Below are positions 44,757 to 54,508 of a stretch of 63,788 nucleotides of DNA, piece by piece (the first letter of the stretch is position 1; every line of letters starts with the position of its first letter). The position numbers and the translations under genes were made by a program. The notes under the pieces are model-generated. The model saw only the letters and a list, made by a program, of their open reading frames with translations, was not told the origin of the DNA and did not search any database. Source of the stretch: an uncultured bacterium (lineage in GTDB: Bacteria; Cloacimonadota; Cloacimonadia; Cloacimonadales; Cloacimonadaceae); the NCBI GenBank assembly GCA_938009275.1, contig CALLHY010000007.1, positions 1 to 63,788 of the forward strand, given 5' to 3'.

Positions 44757-45833
44757 ATGTTATATTTCTTTCGAAACGCAGCAAAACCATGGGTAATGCG
44801 GCATAAATTGGATAAACACTTGTTTATCTGGGTTGCCTTGGCATTGTCGTTGCTATTATTTGTTTCATCTTGTAAACCTATGAGCAGAGATAATCACAAA
44901 AGAGAATCTCTTCCTGATTCATTAAGTGTTACTAGTGGTAATCAGTTTCGCATACGATATCGACCTCAATGGTATCATCAAGCTCAGTTTGCAGGAGTTT
45001 ATATGGCTGCCAAGAAAGGGTTTTATCGTAATTATGGATTGGATGTAGAAATTCAACCCGGCGGCCCAGACTACCCTGCCTATGAAACATTGGAAAACGG
45101 TAAGTCTGATGTAGTGCAATTGTTCCTGCTAACCGCTTTATCCAGAGACGCTGGCAAGAATAATTTAGTAAACTTAGCTCAGATCAGCCAGAAGTCCTCT
45201 CTCATGCTTGTTGGTAAAAAAAGCAGGGGAATAAACTCAATTAGAGACCTAAACAAGAAATCCATTGGGCTGTGGCGTACAGACTTTAGAGAACTATCCC
45301 TTATTTTCCTTAAACAACATAAGCTTGAGATGGATATAGTTAATGTCGATTGGACTATTAATCTATTCATGAACGATGTTATAGACCTTATGAACGTTAT
45401 GCTCTATAATGAGTATCATCAAATTCTACAGGCGGGCTCCAACCCGGAAGAGCTATTCACAATTCCCTTTAGTGACGTGGGATTGAATATATTGGAGGAT
45501 GGCTTATATACTACACGCGATTTCTATAACAAGTATCCCAATGAATGCAAGAGATTTGCTACAGCCACAATGGATGGCTGGTTATACGCAATTAACAATC
45601 AAGAAGAAACATTGGATACGGTTTTAGACATTATGCGCAGACATCACATAAAGGCAAACCGTCCTCATCAGGCATGGATGCTAAAGGAATTTAAAGATGT
45701 TATCCTCGCCAAACCCGGAATAATTGGTGTTTTGCAAGAGCCGGACTATGTGGCCGCTCAGAATCTGCTAATACAACAGAATATCCCTACCACAAACCAG
45801 GAATACCGGAGTTTTTATCCCAATGCACAATAA
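44757..45833 (+). CDS. THI5/NMT1-like substrate-binding lipoprotein
   Basis: This protein of about 358 residues has a signal peptide and lipobox (ALSLLLFVSSC). The body matches periplasmic binding proteins of the NMT1/THI5-like family: RPQWYHQAQFAGVYMAAKKG, YGLDVEIQPGG, GKSDVVQLFLLTAL, KKSIGLWRTDF and a two-lobe length. ATG 44757 was chosen, with TTG 44754 and ATG 44796 as alternatives. No permease or ATPase gene is near. The gene overlaps by 11 bp the start of a membrane sensor phosphatase, so the protein may bind a ligand for signalling rather than transport. Confidence 0.83.
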   Translation: MLYFFRNAAKPWVMRHKLDKHLFIWVALALSLLLFVSSCKPMSRDNHKRESLPDSLSVTSGNQFRIRYRPQWYHQAQFAGVYMAAKKGFYRNYGLDVEIQPGGPDYPAYETLENGKSDVVQLFLLTALSRDAGKNNLVNLAQISQKSSLMLVGKKSRGINSIRDLNKKSIGLWRTDFRELSLIFLKQHKLEMDIVNVDWTINLFMNDVIDLMNVMLYNEYHQILQAGSNPEELFTIPFSDVGLNILEDGLYTTRDFYNKYPNECKRFATATMDGWLYAINNQEETLDTVLDIMRRHHIKANRPHQAWMLKEFKDVILAKPGIIGVLQEPDYVAAQNLLIQQNIPTTNQEYRSFYPNAQ

Positions 45834-47751
45834 GAAAGAAGATAGAACGATAGCATATCAGATAATATCATTCATTTTTGTGTATCTGTTGTTGATCTTT
45901 GCTATTTCAATCAGCGTGTCTTTTTCGCTGTTCTCCAGGGTTATGCTCAAGAATTCACGTGAAAGCATTAGCCATCTTGCAAATGAAACTATTACTCAGA
46001 TAGACTCAAGGCTAGACAAGATCGAAGCCATATCTACAGATATCATGAAGCTGTACTATATGGAAGCTTTAGATAAGGAAGCTTTCAATGAGTTTCTCCA
46101 TGAAATTGTGTATGAACATCATGAGATTGTGGCTATAAACATATCCATGAATCCCGAGTTAGACAAAGCAGTTGATTCACGTACCATACTACATAAAGAT
46201 AATTCCATGATAGTTAGATATGCTGAAAGCTCAGACTATCAGTACTTAGATTGGTATCAGATTCCATATCTAAAAAAAACCGGATTCTGGACTGAGCCTT
46301 GGTTCGATGAGACAGACTCTCAGCAGTTTGTAATCTCTCACGGCACACCAATTTTTAAGGGTGGGAAAGTGATAGGGATAATGAGAATTGATACAGGTTT
46401 AACATATCTTCAGAGCTTGATATCGCCCTTAAAACTGCGTAAAAGTGGTTATGCTTTTCTGATATCAAATACAGGTACCATTATTACTCATCCTGCAGAT
46501 TCACTTATTATGGACGAGAGCATCTTTAGCCTGGCAGAAGGAAGTAATGACGATAACTTGCGAGACATTGGCAGGCAGATGATATCCGGCAGTACGAACT
46601 TCCTTCGGATTAAAGGCGGCTCAATCCTAAAAGATAGTTGGCTATACCATGCTCCCCTACTAAATAATAACTGGTCATTGGGCATAGTAATAGCTAATTC
46701 CGACGTTATGAGAGACCTGAACATGATCCTGATCATCCAGGTTTTAATATCAATAATCGTTTTTATTGTAATCTCTATAATTGTGTACTCCAGAACCCAG
46801 AATGTTTCCAAGCCCTTGCGATCACTATCAGAACTAGCATTACAGATAGGAAAGGGGGAATTTAACACTCCGCTACCTGAGATTGTAAAAACATACGAAA
46901 TTGAAAGGCTATCTGAAGCGTTTAGTGCCATGCAAGCGTCGTTGAGGGATTATATTAGTAATCTTGAAAAAACGAATCTGGAAAAAAACAGGATAATGGC
47001 AGAAGTTCGCTTTGCGTCAGAAATACAGAAAAACTTGATTCCTTCAAACACGGAATTTCCATGTAACCGAACAGAGCTGCGAGTACATGGAATCTTAGAA
47101 CCAGCCAGTGATATAGGTGGAGACCTGTACGATTACTTTATGATAGACGACAACCATTTCTGCTTTGCCATTGCGGATGTGGTGGGGAAAGGAATAGTAG
47201 CAGCTATGACTATGACAATTGTTTCTACCTACCTGCGCAGCATCTCTTCATATCATTGGAAGGCAAAAGACATTGTTAGTAACTTGAATCTATTTCTGTG
47301 CAAAAACAATATTGAAGCGAACTTTGTAACAATTCTATTAGGGGTGATTGATCTTAGCACTGGACAAATGGAGTATTGTAATGCCGGACATGTACCGATG
47401 TTTGTCCGCAAGATGGATAAAAGCTATGTTAAATACTCATTAACCCATTCCACTGCAGTCGGTGTATTCGACGAATTGGATATCGAATCTGATCAGATAC
47501 AGCTAGATATGGGCGACGAGATAATCCTTATCACCGATGGGATTACCGAAGCAATGAATGCTGAAGAAGACTTCCTCGGCATCACTGGGCTAGAGCAAAT
47601 CATCCAAAACTTAGGTACTCCAAATCCGCAAAAGAATGCTAATCTGATCTTGGAAGAAGTGCATAGATTTTCGTCTACCTCAAAGGAAAAGGACGATATA
47701 ACTATACTGGTTATGGACTATTTGCACCCGAAACGATTAAAGAGTATATGA
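45823..47751 (+). CDS. Cache-HAMP-PP2C (RsbU/SpoIIE-like) sensor phosphatase
   Basis: This 642-residue membrane protein has TM1 (residues 12-38), an extracytoplasmic dCache-like sensor (about 40-300, with YLDWYQIPYLKKTGFWTEPW and GKVIGIMRIDTGL), TM2 (303-325), HAMP (326-380), a linking coiled coil, and a SpoIIE-type PP2C domain (about 420-635) with metal residues in ASDIGGDLYDY, IADVVGKG, ILITDGITEA and KEKDDITIL. Such phosphatases usually dephosphorylate anti-sigma-factor antagonists. No antagonist or sigma gene is adjacent. It is translationally coupled to the upstream lipoprotein gene. Confidence 0.9.
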   Translation: MHNKKEDRTIAYQIISFIFVYLLLIFAISISVSFSLFSRVMLKNSRESISHLANETITQIDSRLDKIEAISTDIMKLYYMEALDKEAFNEFLHEIVYEHHEIVAINISMNPELDKAVDSRTILHKDNSMIVRYAESSDYQYLDWYQIPYLKKTGFWTEPWFDETDSQQFVISHGTPIFKGGKVIGIMRIDTGLTYLQSLISPLKLRKSGYAFLISNTGTIITHPADSLIMDESIFSLAEGSNDDNLRDIGRQMISGSTNFLRIKGGSILKDSWLYHAPLLNNNWSLGIVIANSDVMRDLNMILIIQVLISIIVFIVISIIVYSRTQNVSKPLRSLSELALQIGKGEFNTPLPEIVKTYEIERLSEAFSAMQASLRDYISNLEKTNLEKNRIMAEVRFASEIQKNLIPSNTEFPCNRTELRVHGILEPASDIGGDLYDYFMIDDNHFCFAIADVVGKGIVAAMTMTIVSTYLRSISSYHWKAKDIVSNLNLFLCKNNIEANFVTILLGVIDLSTGQMEYCNAGHVPMFVRKMDKSYVKYSLTHSTAVGVFDELDIESDQIQLDMGDEIILITDGITEAMNAEEDFLGITGLEQIIQNLGTPNPQKNANLILEEVHRFSSTSKEKDDITILVMDYLHPKRLKSI

Positions 47752-47761
47752 TGCTCTGGCC

Positions 47762-48865
47762 TTACTGGGTGGAGAGCAATTCTGAAACAGCCATAGCTAT
47801 AGGAATCTTTCCTTGCTTAACGTTCTGGCGTAGCTCGGGGAGTATATCTTTCACTGTCTGTTTCTGGTAGAATCTGTTTAGCACCGATTCTTTAACAAGA
47901 GAATCAAACCATTCCAAGTTCTGGAGCACTCGCCTTTCCTTAAATGCTCCTGTGTCGTTCATGGTTTTTTTATAGGCTACTATCTCATCCCAAATTGAGG
48001 ATATGCCGTCTCCAGTCAATGCAGAACAAGTAAGTGCCTTTGCGTGCCAGGATGTGCTTGAATGCCGTAAATAATGTAATGCATTGTTATACTCCTGTTT
48101 GGCTTGCTCTGCTTTAAGAATATTGTCTCCATCGGCTTTGTTTACTACTATCAAATCTGCTAATTCTATAATTCCTTTTTTTATGCCTTGGAGTTCGTCT
48201 CCAGCCCCTGCTATCTGCATCAATAAGAAGAAATCGACCATCGACCGCACGGTTGTTTCTGATTGGCCAACTCCAACGGTTTCTATAATAATCACGTCAT
48301 AACCTGCGGCTTCGCAGAGAATAATGCTTTCTCTTGTTTTGCGGGCAACCCCGCCTAAGATACCAGAACTGGGGGAAGGACGAATGAAACTACTTGGATG
48401 GCGAGATAGTTTTTCCATCCGGGTTTTATCTCCAAGAATGCTGCCTTTACTGATACTGGAACTGGGGTCTATGGCCAGAACAGCCACTCGGAAGCCTCTG
48501 TCTATTAACCATAAACCGAATTTCTCAATAAAAGTGCTTTTCCCCGCTCCGGGTACGCCGGTTATTCCTATTCTTATTGAAGCTCCGGAAAAGGGCAGAA
48601 GTTGCTGTAATAGCTCCTGCCCTTTTTCAAAGTGCTTTATTGAATTACTCTCAATCAATGTTATCGCTTTGGATAGCAGACTTCTATTAGAGGCTCTTAC
48701 TCCGTCAATCAGTGCTACAGGATCGTATCGGCGTTCGTGATGAGTTCTTGCCGAGTGAGAAACCGATCCCCCAGTATTAGTGGATCCACTAACTACTCGA
48801 CTGGCGAATTCATTTCCTGCGTCATCGGGAGTCCATTCTGGTCTTCTGCTATCCATTTGATTCAT
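47762..48865 (-). CDS. meaB: Methylmalonyl-CoA mutase GTPase chaperone MeaB
   Basis: This 367-residue G3E-family GTPase has P-loop GITGVPGAGKSTFIEKFG, DPSSSISKGSILGDKTRM, IIETVGVGQSE and VVNKADGDN. MeaB protects and reloads B12-dependent mutase. An extension of about 40 residues precedes the usual start (DRRPEW-type polar sequence); a later start is possible. It overlaps mutB by 4 bp (ATGA). It converges with the phosphatase gene, 10 bp away. Confidence 0.93.
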   Translation of the reverse strand: MNQMDSRRPEWTPDDAGNEFASRVVSGSTNTGGSVSHSARTHHERRYDPVALIDGVRASNRSLLSKAITLIESNSIKHFEKGQELLQQLLPFSGASIRIGITGVPGAGKSTFIEKFGLWLIDRGFRVAVLAIDPSSSISKGSILGDKTRMEKLSRHPSSFIRPSPSSGILGGVARKTRESIILCEAAGYDVIIIETVGVGQSETTVRSMVDFFLLMQIAGAGDELQGIKKGIIELADLIVVNKADGDNILKAEQAKQEYNNALHYLRHSSTSWHAKALTCSALTGDGISSIWDEIVAYKKTMNDTGAFKERRVLQNLEWFDSLVKESVLNRFYQKQTVKDILPELRQNVKQGKIPIAMAVSELLSTQ

Positions 48866-50988
48866 CGTTCCATTAATTTTTCCATAATCAGTGTAGCGGC
48901 TTCGGGAAGCTTCGTACCAGGGCCGAATATGGCCGCAGCACCTTGTTGGTAAAGATAATCGTAGTCCTGCGCGGGAATAACACCACCCACAACAACCATG
49001 ATGTCTTCACGACCATGCTTCTTTAGCTCTTCGATTAACTGAGGGAGAAGGGTCTTGTGCCCGGCAGCAAGCGAGCTCATACCAATGATGTGAACATCAT
49101 TCTCAACTGCTTGACGTGCTGTCTCTTCAGGAGTTTGGAACAATGGTCCGACATCTACGTCGAAGCCCATATCTGCGTATCCTGTGGCTACCACCTTAGC
49201 TCCTCTATCATGACCATCCTGTCCCATTTTGGCAATCAGGATTCGTGGTCTGCGGCCTTCTGCTTCGGCAAAGGCATCTGTAAGCTCTCGAACTTTGTCT
49301 ATTTCGTCCATTTTTGCGTACTCACTACTATAAACGTTACTTATCAGCTTTATTGATGCAGAATGTCTGCCAAACACTTTCTCCATGGCATCTGATATCT
49401 CGCCTAATGAAGCACGCTTTCTGGCAGCATCTATCGCAAGCTCAAGCAGGTTGCCATTTCCTGTCTCTGCACATGTTGTTATTGCATTCAATGAAGCTTG
49501 AACCTCGGTATTATTTCGTTCACGGCGAAGCTTTTCCAGGCGGGTTAACTGAGCGTTACGAACGGCTGTGTTGTCCACTTCAAGAATATCCATCGGGGCT
49601 TCTTGTTCCAGGCGATACTTATTAACACCCACAATAACATCGGCACCAGAATCAATCTTTGCCTGTCTTCTAGCTGCAGCTTCTTCGATGCGCATCTTTG
49701 GTAATCCAGTTTCAATAGCTTTTGCCATACCACCAAGCTTTTCAACTTCAACAATGTGATCCCAAGCTCGCTGCATCAGAGCATCAGTGAGAGACTCAAC
49801 ATAATATGAACCAGCCCAGGGGTCTATAACCTTACATACATTGGTTTCGTGTTGCAGGTAAAGCTGAGTATTCCTGGCAATGCGGGCTGAGAAATCTGTT
49901 GGAAGGGCAATGGCCTCATCAAGTGAGTTAGTATGCAGAGATTGAGTATGTCCCATAGTAGCAGCCAAGGCTTCGATTGCAGTTCTGGTAATGTTGTTAT
50001 ATGGGTCTTGCTCAGTTAAGCTCCATCCCGATGTTTGAGAATGTGTTCTTAGTGCCATGGACTTAGGATTCTTGGGATTAAAGTCCTTGATCAATTTAGC
50101 CCAAATAGCTCTTGCTCCGCGCAGCTTGGCAACTTCCATAAAGTAGTTCATTCCCTCTGCCCAGAAAAATGATAGACGGGGAGCAAAAACATCTATGTCT
50201 ATTCCGGCATTCAAGCCTGCCCTTACGTATTCCAGTCCATCTGCCAGAGTATATGCCATTTCCAAATCAGCAGTTGCTCCGGCTTCATGCATGTGATATC
50301 CAGAAATACTAATACTGTTAAATTTGGGCATCTTTCTTGATGTAAAGCTGAATATATCGGCTATTATCTTCATGGATGCCTGGGGCGGGTAGATGTAGGT
50401 GTTGCGCACCATGTATTCTTTCAAGATGTCATTCTGAATCGTACCATTTAGCAATTCGGTAGCTACACCCTGCTCTTCTGCCGCAACTATGAAGAAAGCC
50501 ATTATGGGTATTACAGCTCCATTCATGGTCATCGACACACTCATTTTGTCCAGTGGAATCTGGTCGAATAGTATCTTCATATCCAGAATGGAATCAACCG
50601 CAACGCCCGCCTTACCAACATCGCCAATAACTCGTTGGTGATCTGAGTCATAACCACGATGAGTGGCTAAATCGAAAGCAATAGATAAGCCCTTCTGCCC
50701 CATTGCCAGGTTACGGCGATAAAAGGCATTACTTTCTTCCGCAGTACTGAATCCAGCATACTGTCTGATAGTCCAGGGGCGTTGTATAAACATTGATGGA
50801 TATGGACCACGTAAAAAGGGCGCAATTCCAGATAGATAATCCAGATGCTCCAGCTTCTCTAAATCAACTTTGTTGTAGATAGGTTTTACGTCTATCTGTT
50901 CGTTTGTCCTCCAAACATGGTTAGCTATTGCATTTTTTACTTCTTCTGCCTTGAATTCAGGCTTTATAGTTCTAAAATCAGGATTCAT
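48862..50988 (-). CDS. mutB: Methylmalonyl-CoA mutase, large subunit
   Basis: This 708-residue catalytic subunit has the mutase barrel (RGPYPSMFIQRPWTIRQYAG, SVSMTMNGAVIPIMAFF, RTHSQTSGWSLTEQDPYNN) and a C-terminal B12-binding domain with GQDGHDRGAKVVATG, the DxHxxG cobalamin-histidine motif. It interconverts succinyl-CoA and (R)-methylmalonyl-CoA. Its start overlaps the mutA stop (TAATG) and has GGGGGTG upstream. Confidence 0.96.
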   Translation of the reverse strand: MNPDFRTIKPEFKAEEVKNAIANHVWRTNEQIDVKPIYNKVDLEKLEHLDYLSGIAPFLRGPYPSMFIQRPWTIRQYAGFSTAEESNAFYRRNLAMGQKGLSIAFDLATHRGYDSDHQRVIGDVGKAGVAVDSILDMKILFDQIPLDKMSVSMTMNGAVIPIMAFFIVAAEEQGVATELLNGTIQNDILKEYMVRNTYIYPPQASMKIIADIFSFTSRKMPKFNSISISGYHMHEAGATADLEMAYTLADGLEYVRAGLNAGIDIDVFAPRLSFFWAEGMNYFMEVAKLRGARAIWAKLIKDFNPKNPKSMALRTHSQTSGWSLTEQDPYNNITRTAIEALAATMGHTQSLHTNSLDEAIALPTDFSARIARNTQLYLQHETNVCKVIDPWAGSYYVESLTDALMQRAWDHIVEVEKLGGMAKAIETGLPKMRIEEAAARRQAKIDSGADVIVGVNKYRLEQEAPMDILEVDNTAVRNAQLTRLEKLRRERNNTEVQASLNAITTCAETGNGNLLELAIDAARKRASLGEISDAMEKVFGRHSASIKLISNVYSSEYAKMDEIDKVRELTDAFAEAEGRRPRILIAKMGQDGHDRGAKVVATGYADMGFDVDVGPLFQTPEETARQAVENDVHIIGMSSLAAGHKTLLPQLIEELKKHGREDIMVVVGGVIPAQDYDYLYQQGAAAIFGPGTKLPEAATLIMEKLMER

Positions 50989-52892
50989 TACATCACCCCC
51001 ATTATTCCAGCTAGTTCAGATAAGGTTTCGTATACATCAGCTCTCAGATGGATAAAGGTGCCAACACCCTGTGACCGATAGGTCTCTACCATGTCTTGAG
51101 GGTATCCAGCAAGAATAATCGGTAGTCCTTGTAATGCTGAGCATATTTCTGGAACATGTGAAATATAGTTCTCATCTGTAGAACAGATGCAAAATGCTCT
51201 GGCACCAGAAAGCTTAGCCTCGATAACTGCATCTACTACAGATTTATAACCACTGGGTGATATCACTTCAAATCCACCTACCTGGAAAAATCCTGTAGCA
51301 AAGTCAGCACGAGCCTTATACTCACCAATGCTTCCCATATTTAGCAGGAATATCCTGGTATTGGTGGTAGAAGCAGCACCAACGATTTTGCTTCGCAATT
51401 CTTCCAGCTTCATCACGGCACGCAGCTTTGGTAATGCCCCACTGTCTAGCTTAACAGCAGCATTGTTATGAGGAGCTGATGCATTATCCCTTTCGGACAC
51501 AACGATACCTTCTAATGTGTTTGCATACATGTTTACCCCAACATATACATCTTTGCGCTTATGCACTGCATCAATCTTTGCCTTGGCTACTGGAGAAATT
51601 ATCTGGTGTACCAAACCAGCGCGAAGTGACTTTACCATTCCTCCGTTACCCTCTAATTCCTGCATAAGTTGCCAAGCTAGTTTTGCCATCTCATTGCTGA
51701 GAGTTTCGATATAATAACAACCACCGGCAGGATCAACAACCTTTGCAAAATGTGCTTCTTCCTTCAGGATGATTTGTTGATTTCTCGCCATTCTACGAGA
51801 AAACTCGTCGGCATTCCTGATCAACGAATCAAAACAGTTTATCTCTAAGCTATCAATTCCGCCAATAACGCCAGCAAATCCCTCTGTGCTGGTGCGTAAC
51901 ACGTTTACATAAGTATCGTACATACTTTTGTTGAAAGACGCTGTTTTGCCATGAATCCAAATCTTGCGGCTGTTTGTGTTGCCACCGAAAGCTTGAATCA
52001 TTTCTGCCCATACCAGGCGAAAAGCTCTAACCTTTGCTATCTCCATGAATAAATTAGAGCCCAAGCTGAGAGTTACCTGAAATAGCGGAGCAATCTTATC
52101 TATATGAAAACCTTGAGCCAGTAATCCTTGAATATATCCAATGGCTGTAGAAAGAACAAATCCCAGTTCCTGAACCGATGAAGCTCCAGCAGCTTCGTAA
52201 ACACTGCCATCGATAGATAATATCCTAACATTCGGAGCCTTATCTACAGCCCAGCTAACTGCTTTTGATACTTTGTCCCATACAGTTTCTAATGGATATG
52301 AGTGATAGCCTTTTCTGGCAAACTCACCTGTTGGATCAAATCCAATGCCGGCTCTTAGCTTTCCAATCTCAATTCCCATTTCCTGAGCGTAAGTTTCGAA
52401 CTGGCTTATCAAATCTGAGTCATCAACATCTAATTGCATGAAAAGCGGTGCAGCATTAATGTCTACTCCCTCCAGGGCTACTCGAATATCCTGCACAGAT
52501 TTCAGCTTAATCCCCTGTGGTGCACCATCATGAGCTAGTTTCAGATTAACTGCACTTAGTCCGGAGTTTAATTCCTTCAATATGATCTTGTTCAGTTTTT
52601 CCAGATTGGGCTCATCCTGCGCTTGGGCTATCAACCATCCTTCGCTCAAATACGTTTCCGGATCGTTTCCCCGAATATATGGAGCAGAGCCAGGTTGGCA
52701 GTCCGTGAAAGGAAGCTCTGCTATATCTTCTTTTCGATATATGGGCTGTAGAACTATCCCCTCGTAGGTTTTGGTTTTCATAGCTTTGTCGAAATCTGCA
52801 CCCTTCAAGCTTTCTTTTACTGCTTCCTCCCATTCTGTATAGGTTGGAACAGCAAAGTGCTCTTTCAGGTTCAGCTTGTTATCGTTATCCAC
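50988..52892 (-). CDS. mutA: Methylmalonyl-CoA mutase, small subunit
   Basis: The protein has about 634 residues. GTG at 52892 is preferred because AAGGAG lies 6 nt upstream; an ATG 18 nt earlier is in the same frame. It shares the mutase fold (YIRGNDPETYLSEGWLIAQ, FTDCQPGSAPY, RMARNQQIILKEEAHFAKVV) but the C-terminal cobalamin-binding domain lacks the DxHxxG motif (FLLNMGSIGEYKARADFATG). It is the structural partner of MutB. Its beginning overlaps the pgk 3' end. Confidence 0.93.
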   Translation of the reverse strand: MDNDNKLNLKEHFAVPTYTEWEEAVKESLKGADFDKAMKTKTYEGIVLQPIYRKEDIAELPFTDCQPGSAPYIRGNDPETYLSEGWLIAQAQDEPNLEKLNKIILKELNSGLSAVNLKLAHDGAPQGIKLKSVQDIRVALEGVDINAAPLFMQLDVDDSDLISQFETYAQEMGIEIGKLRAGIGFDPTGEFARKGYHSYPLETVWDKVSKAVSWAVDKAPNVRILSIDGSVYEAAGASSVQELGFVLSTAIGYIQGLLAQGFHIDKIAPLFQVTLSLGSNLFMEIAKVRAFRLVWAEMIQAFGGNTNSRKIWIHGKTASFNKSMYDTYVNVLRTSTEGFAGVIGGIDSLEINCFDSLIRNADEFSRRMARNQQIILKEEAHFAKVVDPAGGCYYIETLSNEMAKLAWQLMQELEGNGGMVKSLRAGLVHQIISPVAKAKIDAVHKRKDVYVGVNMYANTLEGIVVSERDNASAPHNNAAVKLDSGALPKLRAVMKLEELRSKIVGAASTTNTRIFLLNMGSIGEYKARADFATGFFQVGGFEVISPSGYKSVVDAVIEAKLSGARAFCICSTDENYISHVPEICSALQGLPIILAGYPQDMVETYRSQGVGTFIHLRADVYETLSELAGIMGVM

Positions 52893-54186
52893 GCTTGTCT
52901 CCTTTATCATTCTTTTCGATAAGTGCTTGTATGGGCTTCATACCATAAGGTGAACCCTGTTGAATGGCATCCAATATTGCTCCGCCACCGGTGAAAAAAT
53001 AGTAACTGGGATTGTTTCTCGCTCTTGTAAATATCCCGGGTAAATACTCGCCAAAGTCCTGAATTGTATCACCACCACCAAACAACTTGTTGGCACTTCC
53101 ACACGCATCGATGAGGCTATACATTGCCATGCTACCCTCAGGGAACAGAGCCGTGTATCCCATTACGGCGTTTACAAAGAAGCTTCCGGCTGAATGAAAG
53201 AGCTGTCGTATCTCGTCCATTCTAAAATTTTCTTCTGCCACATCCAGCACAAAACCCAACGATTCTCCCCTCTCAAGCTTACGAACATCGTGGGTTTTCC
53301 AGCTTTCATTGGTACGAGACTCAATATCCCGATTTTCAACAATATAAGGGAGTTCCACAATTTTCTTGCAATGCTCACCACAGTCAGAAATAAACTTCTC
53401 TGCCTGTGCGATTTCTTCTACACCAACCCCCTCGATGGATATCCCATATTTATAGCATAAATAGGCATTGTATATTACGCCTCCAAGAACAAGATGATCC
53501 GCATTGCGTATAAGAGATGATAGAGGCCCAATCTTTGTGTCGAACTTCGAGCCGGCTACAACAGCAATAAATGGACGTTGGGGATTAAACACATTGAGGA
53601 GGTTTTCAATCTCTTTCTGCATCAATAATCCTGCATAGGAGGGAAGATACTTCACAATTGAATAGGTGCTGGCATGGGCTTGCCATGAGCCAAAAGCATC
53701 ATTTATATATACATCAGCATAAGTGGCAAGCATCCTGGCAAATATCTCTGAGTAATCATCTTTTGTTTCTTCCCCCTTAAACCACCGCGTATTGGGGAGA
53801 TATATAAAATCTACTTCACCTTTCTTTAGCATTTCGATAGAAAAACTTATGGGTTTCAGGTCTGTTATACCCTCTTTACCATCAGCTTTCAGCTCAGGAA
53901 CTACTCCAATAAGCTGAAGTTTTGTTTCTATGTATTTTACGATTGGCTTTACTGAATCATTGTCAGAAACGCTGATCTCTCTGGTTCTTTTATCAAAAGG
54001 TCTTCCAACATGAGTCATTATTATCGGCAAACCACCCTTCTTGTAGATATGCATAATGGTGGGGATGGTAGCATCGATCCTCATGGTATCTTTAATCTTC
54101 CCCTTTTTTACCACATTATGATCCATTCTAACCAAACAAATCTTGCCCCTCAAATCGGCTTCGATCATACTCGGTATCCTGTCCAT
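52885..54186 (-). CDS. pgk: Phosphoglycerate kinase (divergent)
   Basis: This 433-residue enzyme transfers phosphate between 1,3-bisphosphoglycerate and ADP. Substrate motifs are recognisable but altered: CLVRMDHNVVKKGKIKDTMR where most have RVDFNVP, THVGRP, NDAFGSWQAHAST, FIAVVAGSKFDTKI, KLFGGGDTIQDF and FFTGGGAILDAIQ. AGGAGATAAGG precedes the ATG. It is directly upstream of mutA on the same strand and overlaps it slightly, an unusual pairing of glycolysis with propionate metabolism. Confidence 0.9.
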   Translation of the reverse strand: MDRIPSMIEADLRGKICLVRMDHNVVKKGKIKDTMRIDATIPTIMHIYKKGGLPIIMTHVGRPFDKRTREISVSDNDSVKPIVKYIETKLQLIGVVPELKADGKEGITDLKPISFSIEMLKKGEVDFIYLPNTRWFKGEETKDDYSEIFARMLATYADVYINDAFGSWQAHASTYSIVKYLPSYAGLLMQKEIENLLNVFNPQRPFIAVVAGSKFDTKIGPLSSLIRNADHLVLGGVIYNAYLCYKYGISIEGVGVEEIAQAEKFISDCGEHCKKIVELPYIVENRDIESRTNESWKTHDVRKLERGESLGFVLDVAEENFRMDEIRQLFHSAGSFFVNAVMGYTALFPEGSMAMYSLIDACGSANKLFGGGDTIQDFGEYLPGIFTRARNNPSYYFFTGGGAILDAIQQGSPYGMKPIQALIEKNDKGDKRG

Positions 54187-54508
54187 TTTCCTTATCTCCT
54201 TATATTTCTATAATATATACTGAGCTTAGAAACAACCACCTGTACTCATCACCCTTCGTGAATACTAATTAGGAGTGGAGATAACGTCAAGAGAAATCTG
54301 TAATTCTGTGCGAACCTACGTGGCCAATAGCAGCATAATGAACCCCAGCATCCTTGCTGCTTCCTTGAACGAATTACGGATGAATTACGGATGAAATACG
54401 GATGGGATGCGTAATTCATGCGTAATGATAGCGTATATCGTTATAGCTTATTGGGGACTACAATCACAATTATTTAAAAGAACCAGTGCAAATCAAACGG
54501 AGTAACAG
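54187..54508. other. Intergenic region between trxA and pgk
   Basis: The 322 bp hold an 11-bp direct repeat array (54371-54403), the inverted match ATGCGTAATTC to its unit, and a TGCTTCCTT copy at 54358-54366. The pgk promoter should lie here but was not assigned. No gene is apparent. Confidence 0.55.
54371..54403. repeat. 11-bp direct repeat array (three units)
   Basis: GAATTACGGAT, GAATTACGGAT and GAAATACGGAT follow one another without gaps. A downstream ATGCGTAATTC is an inverted copy with one mismatch, so a hairpin can form. Confidence 0.8.
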
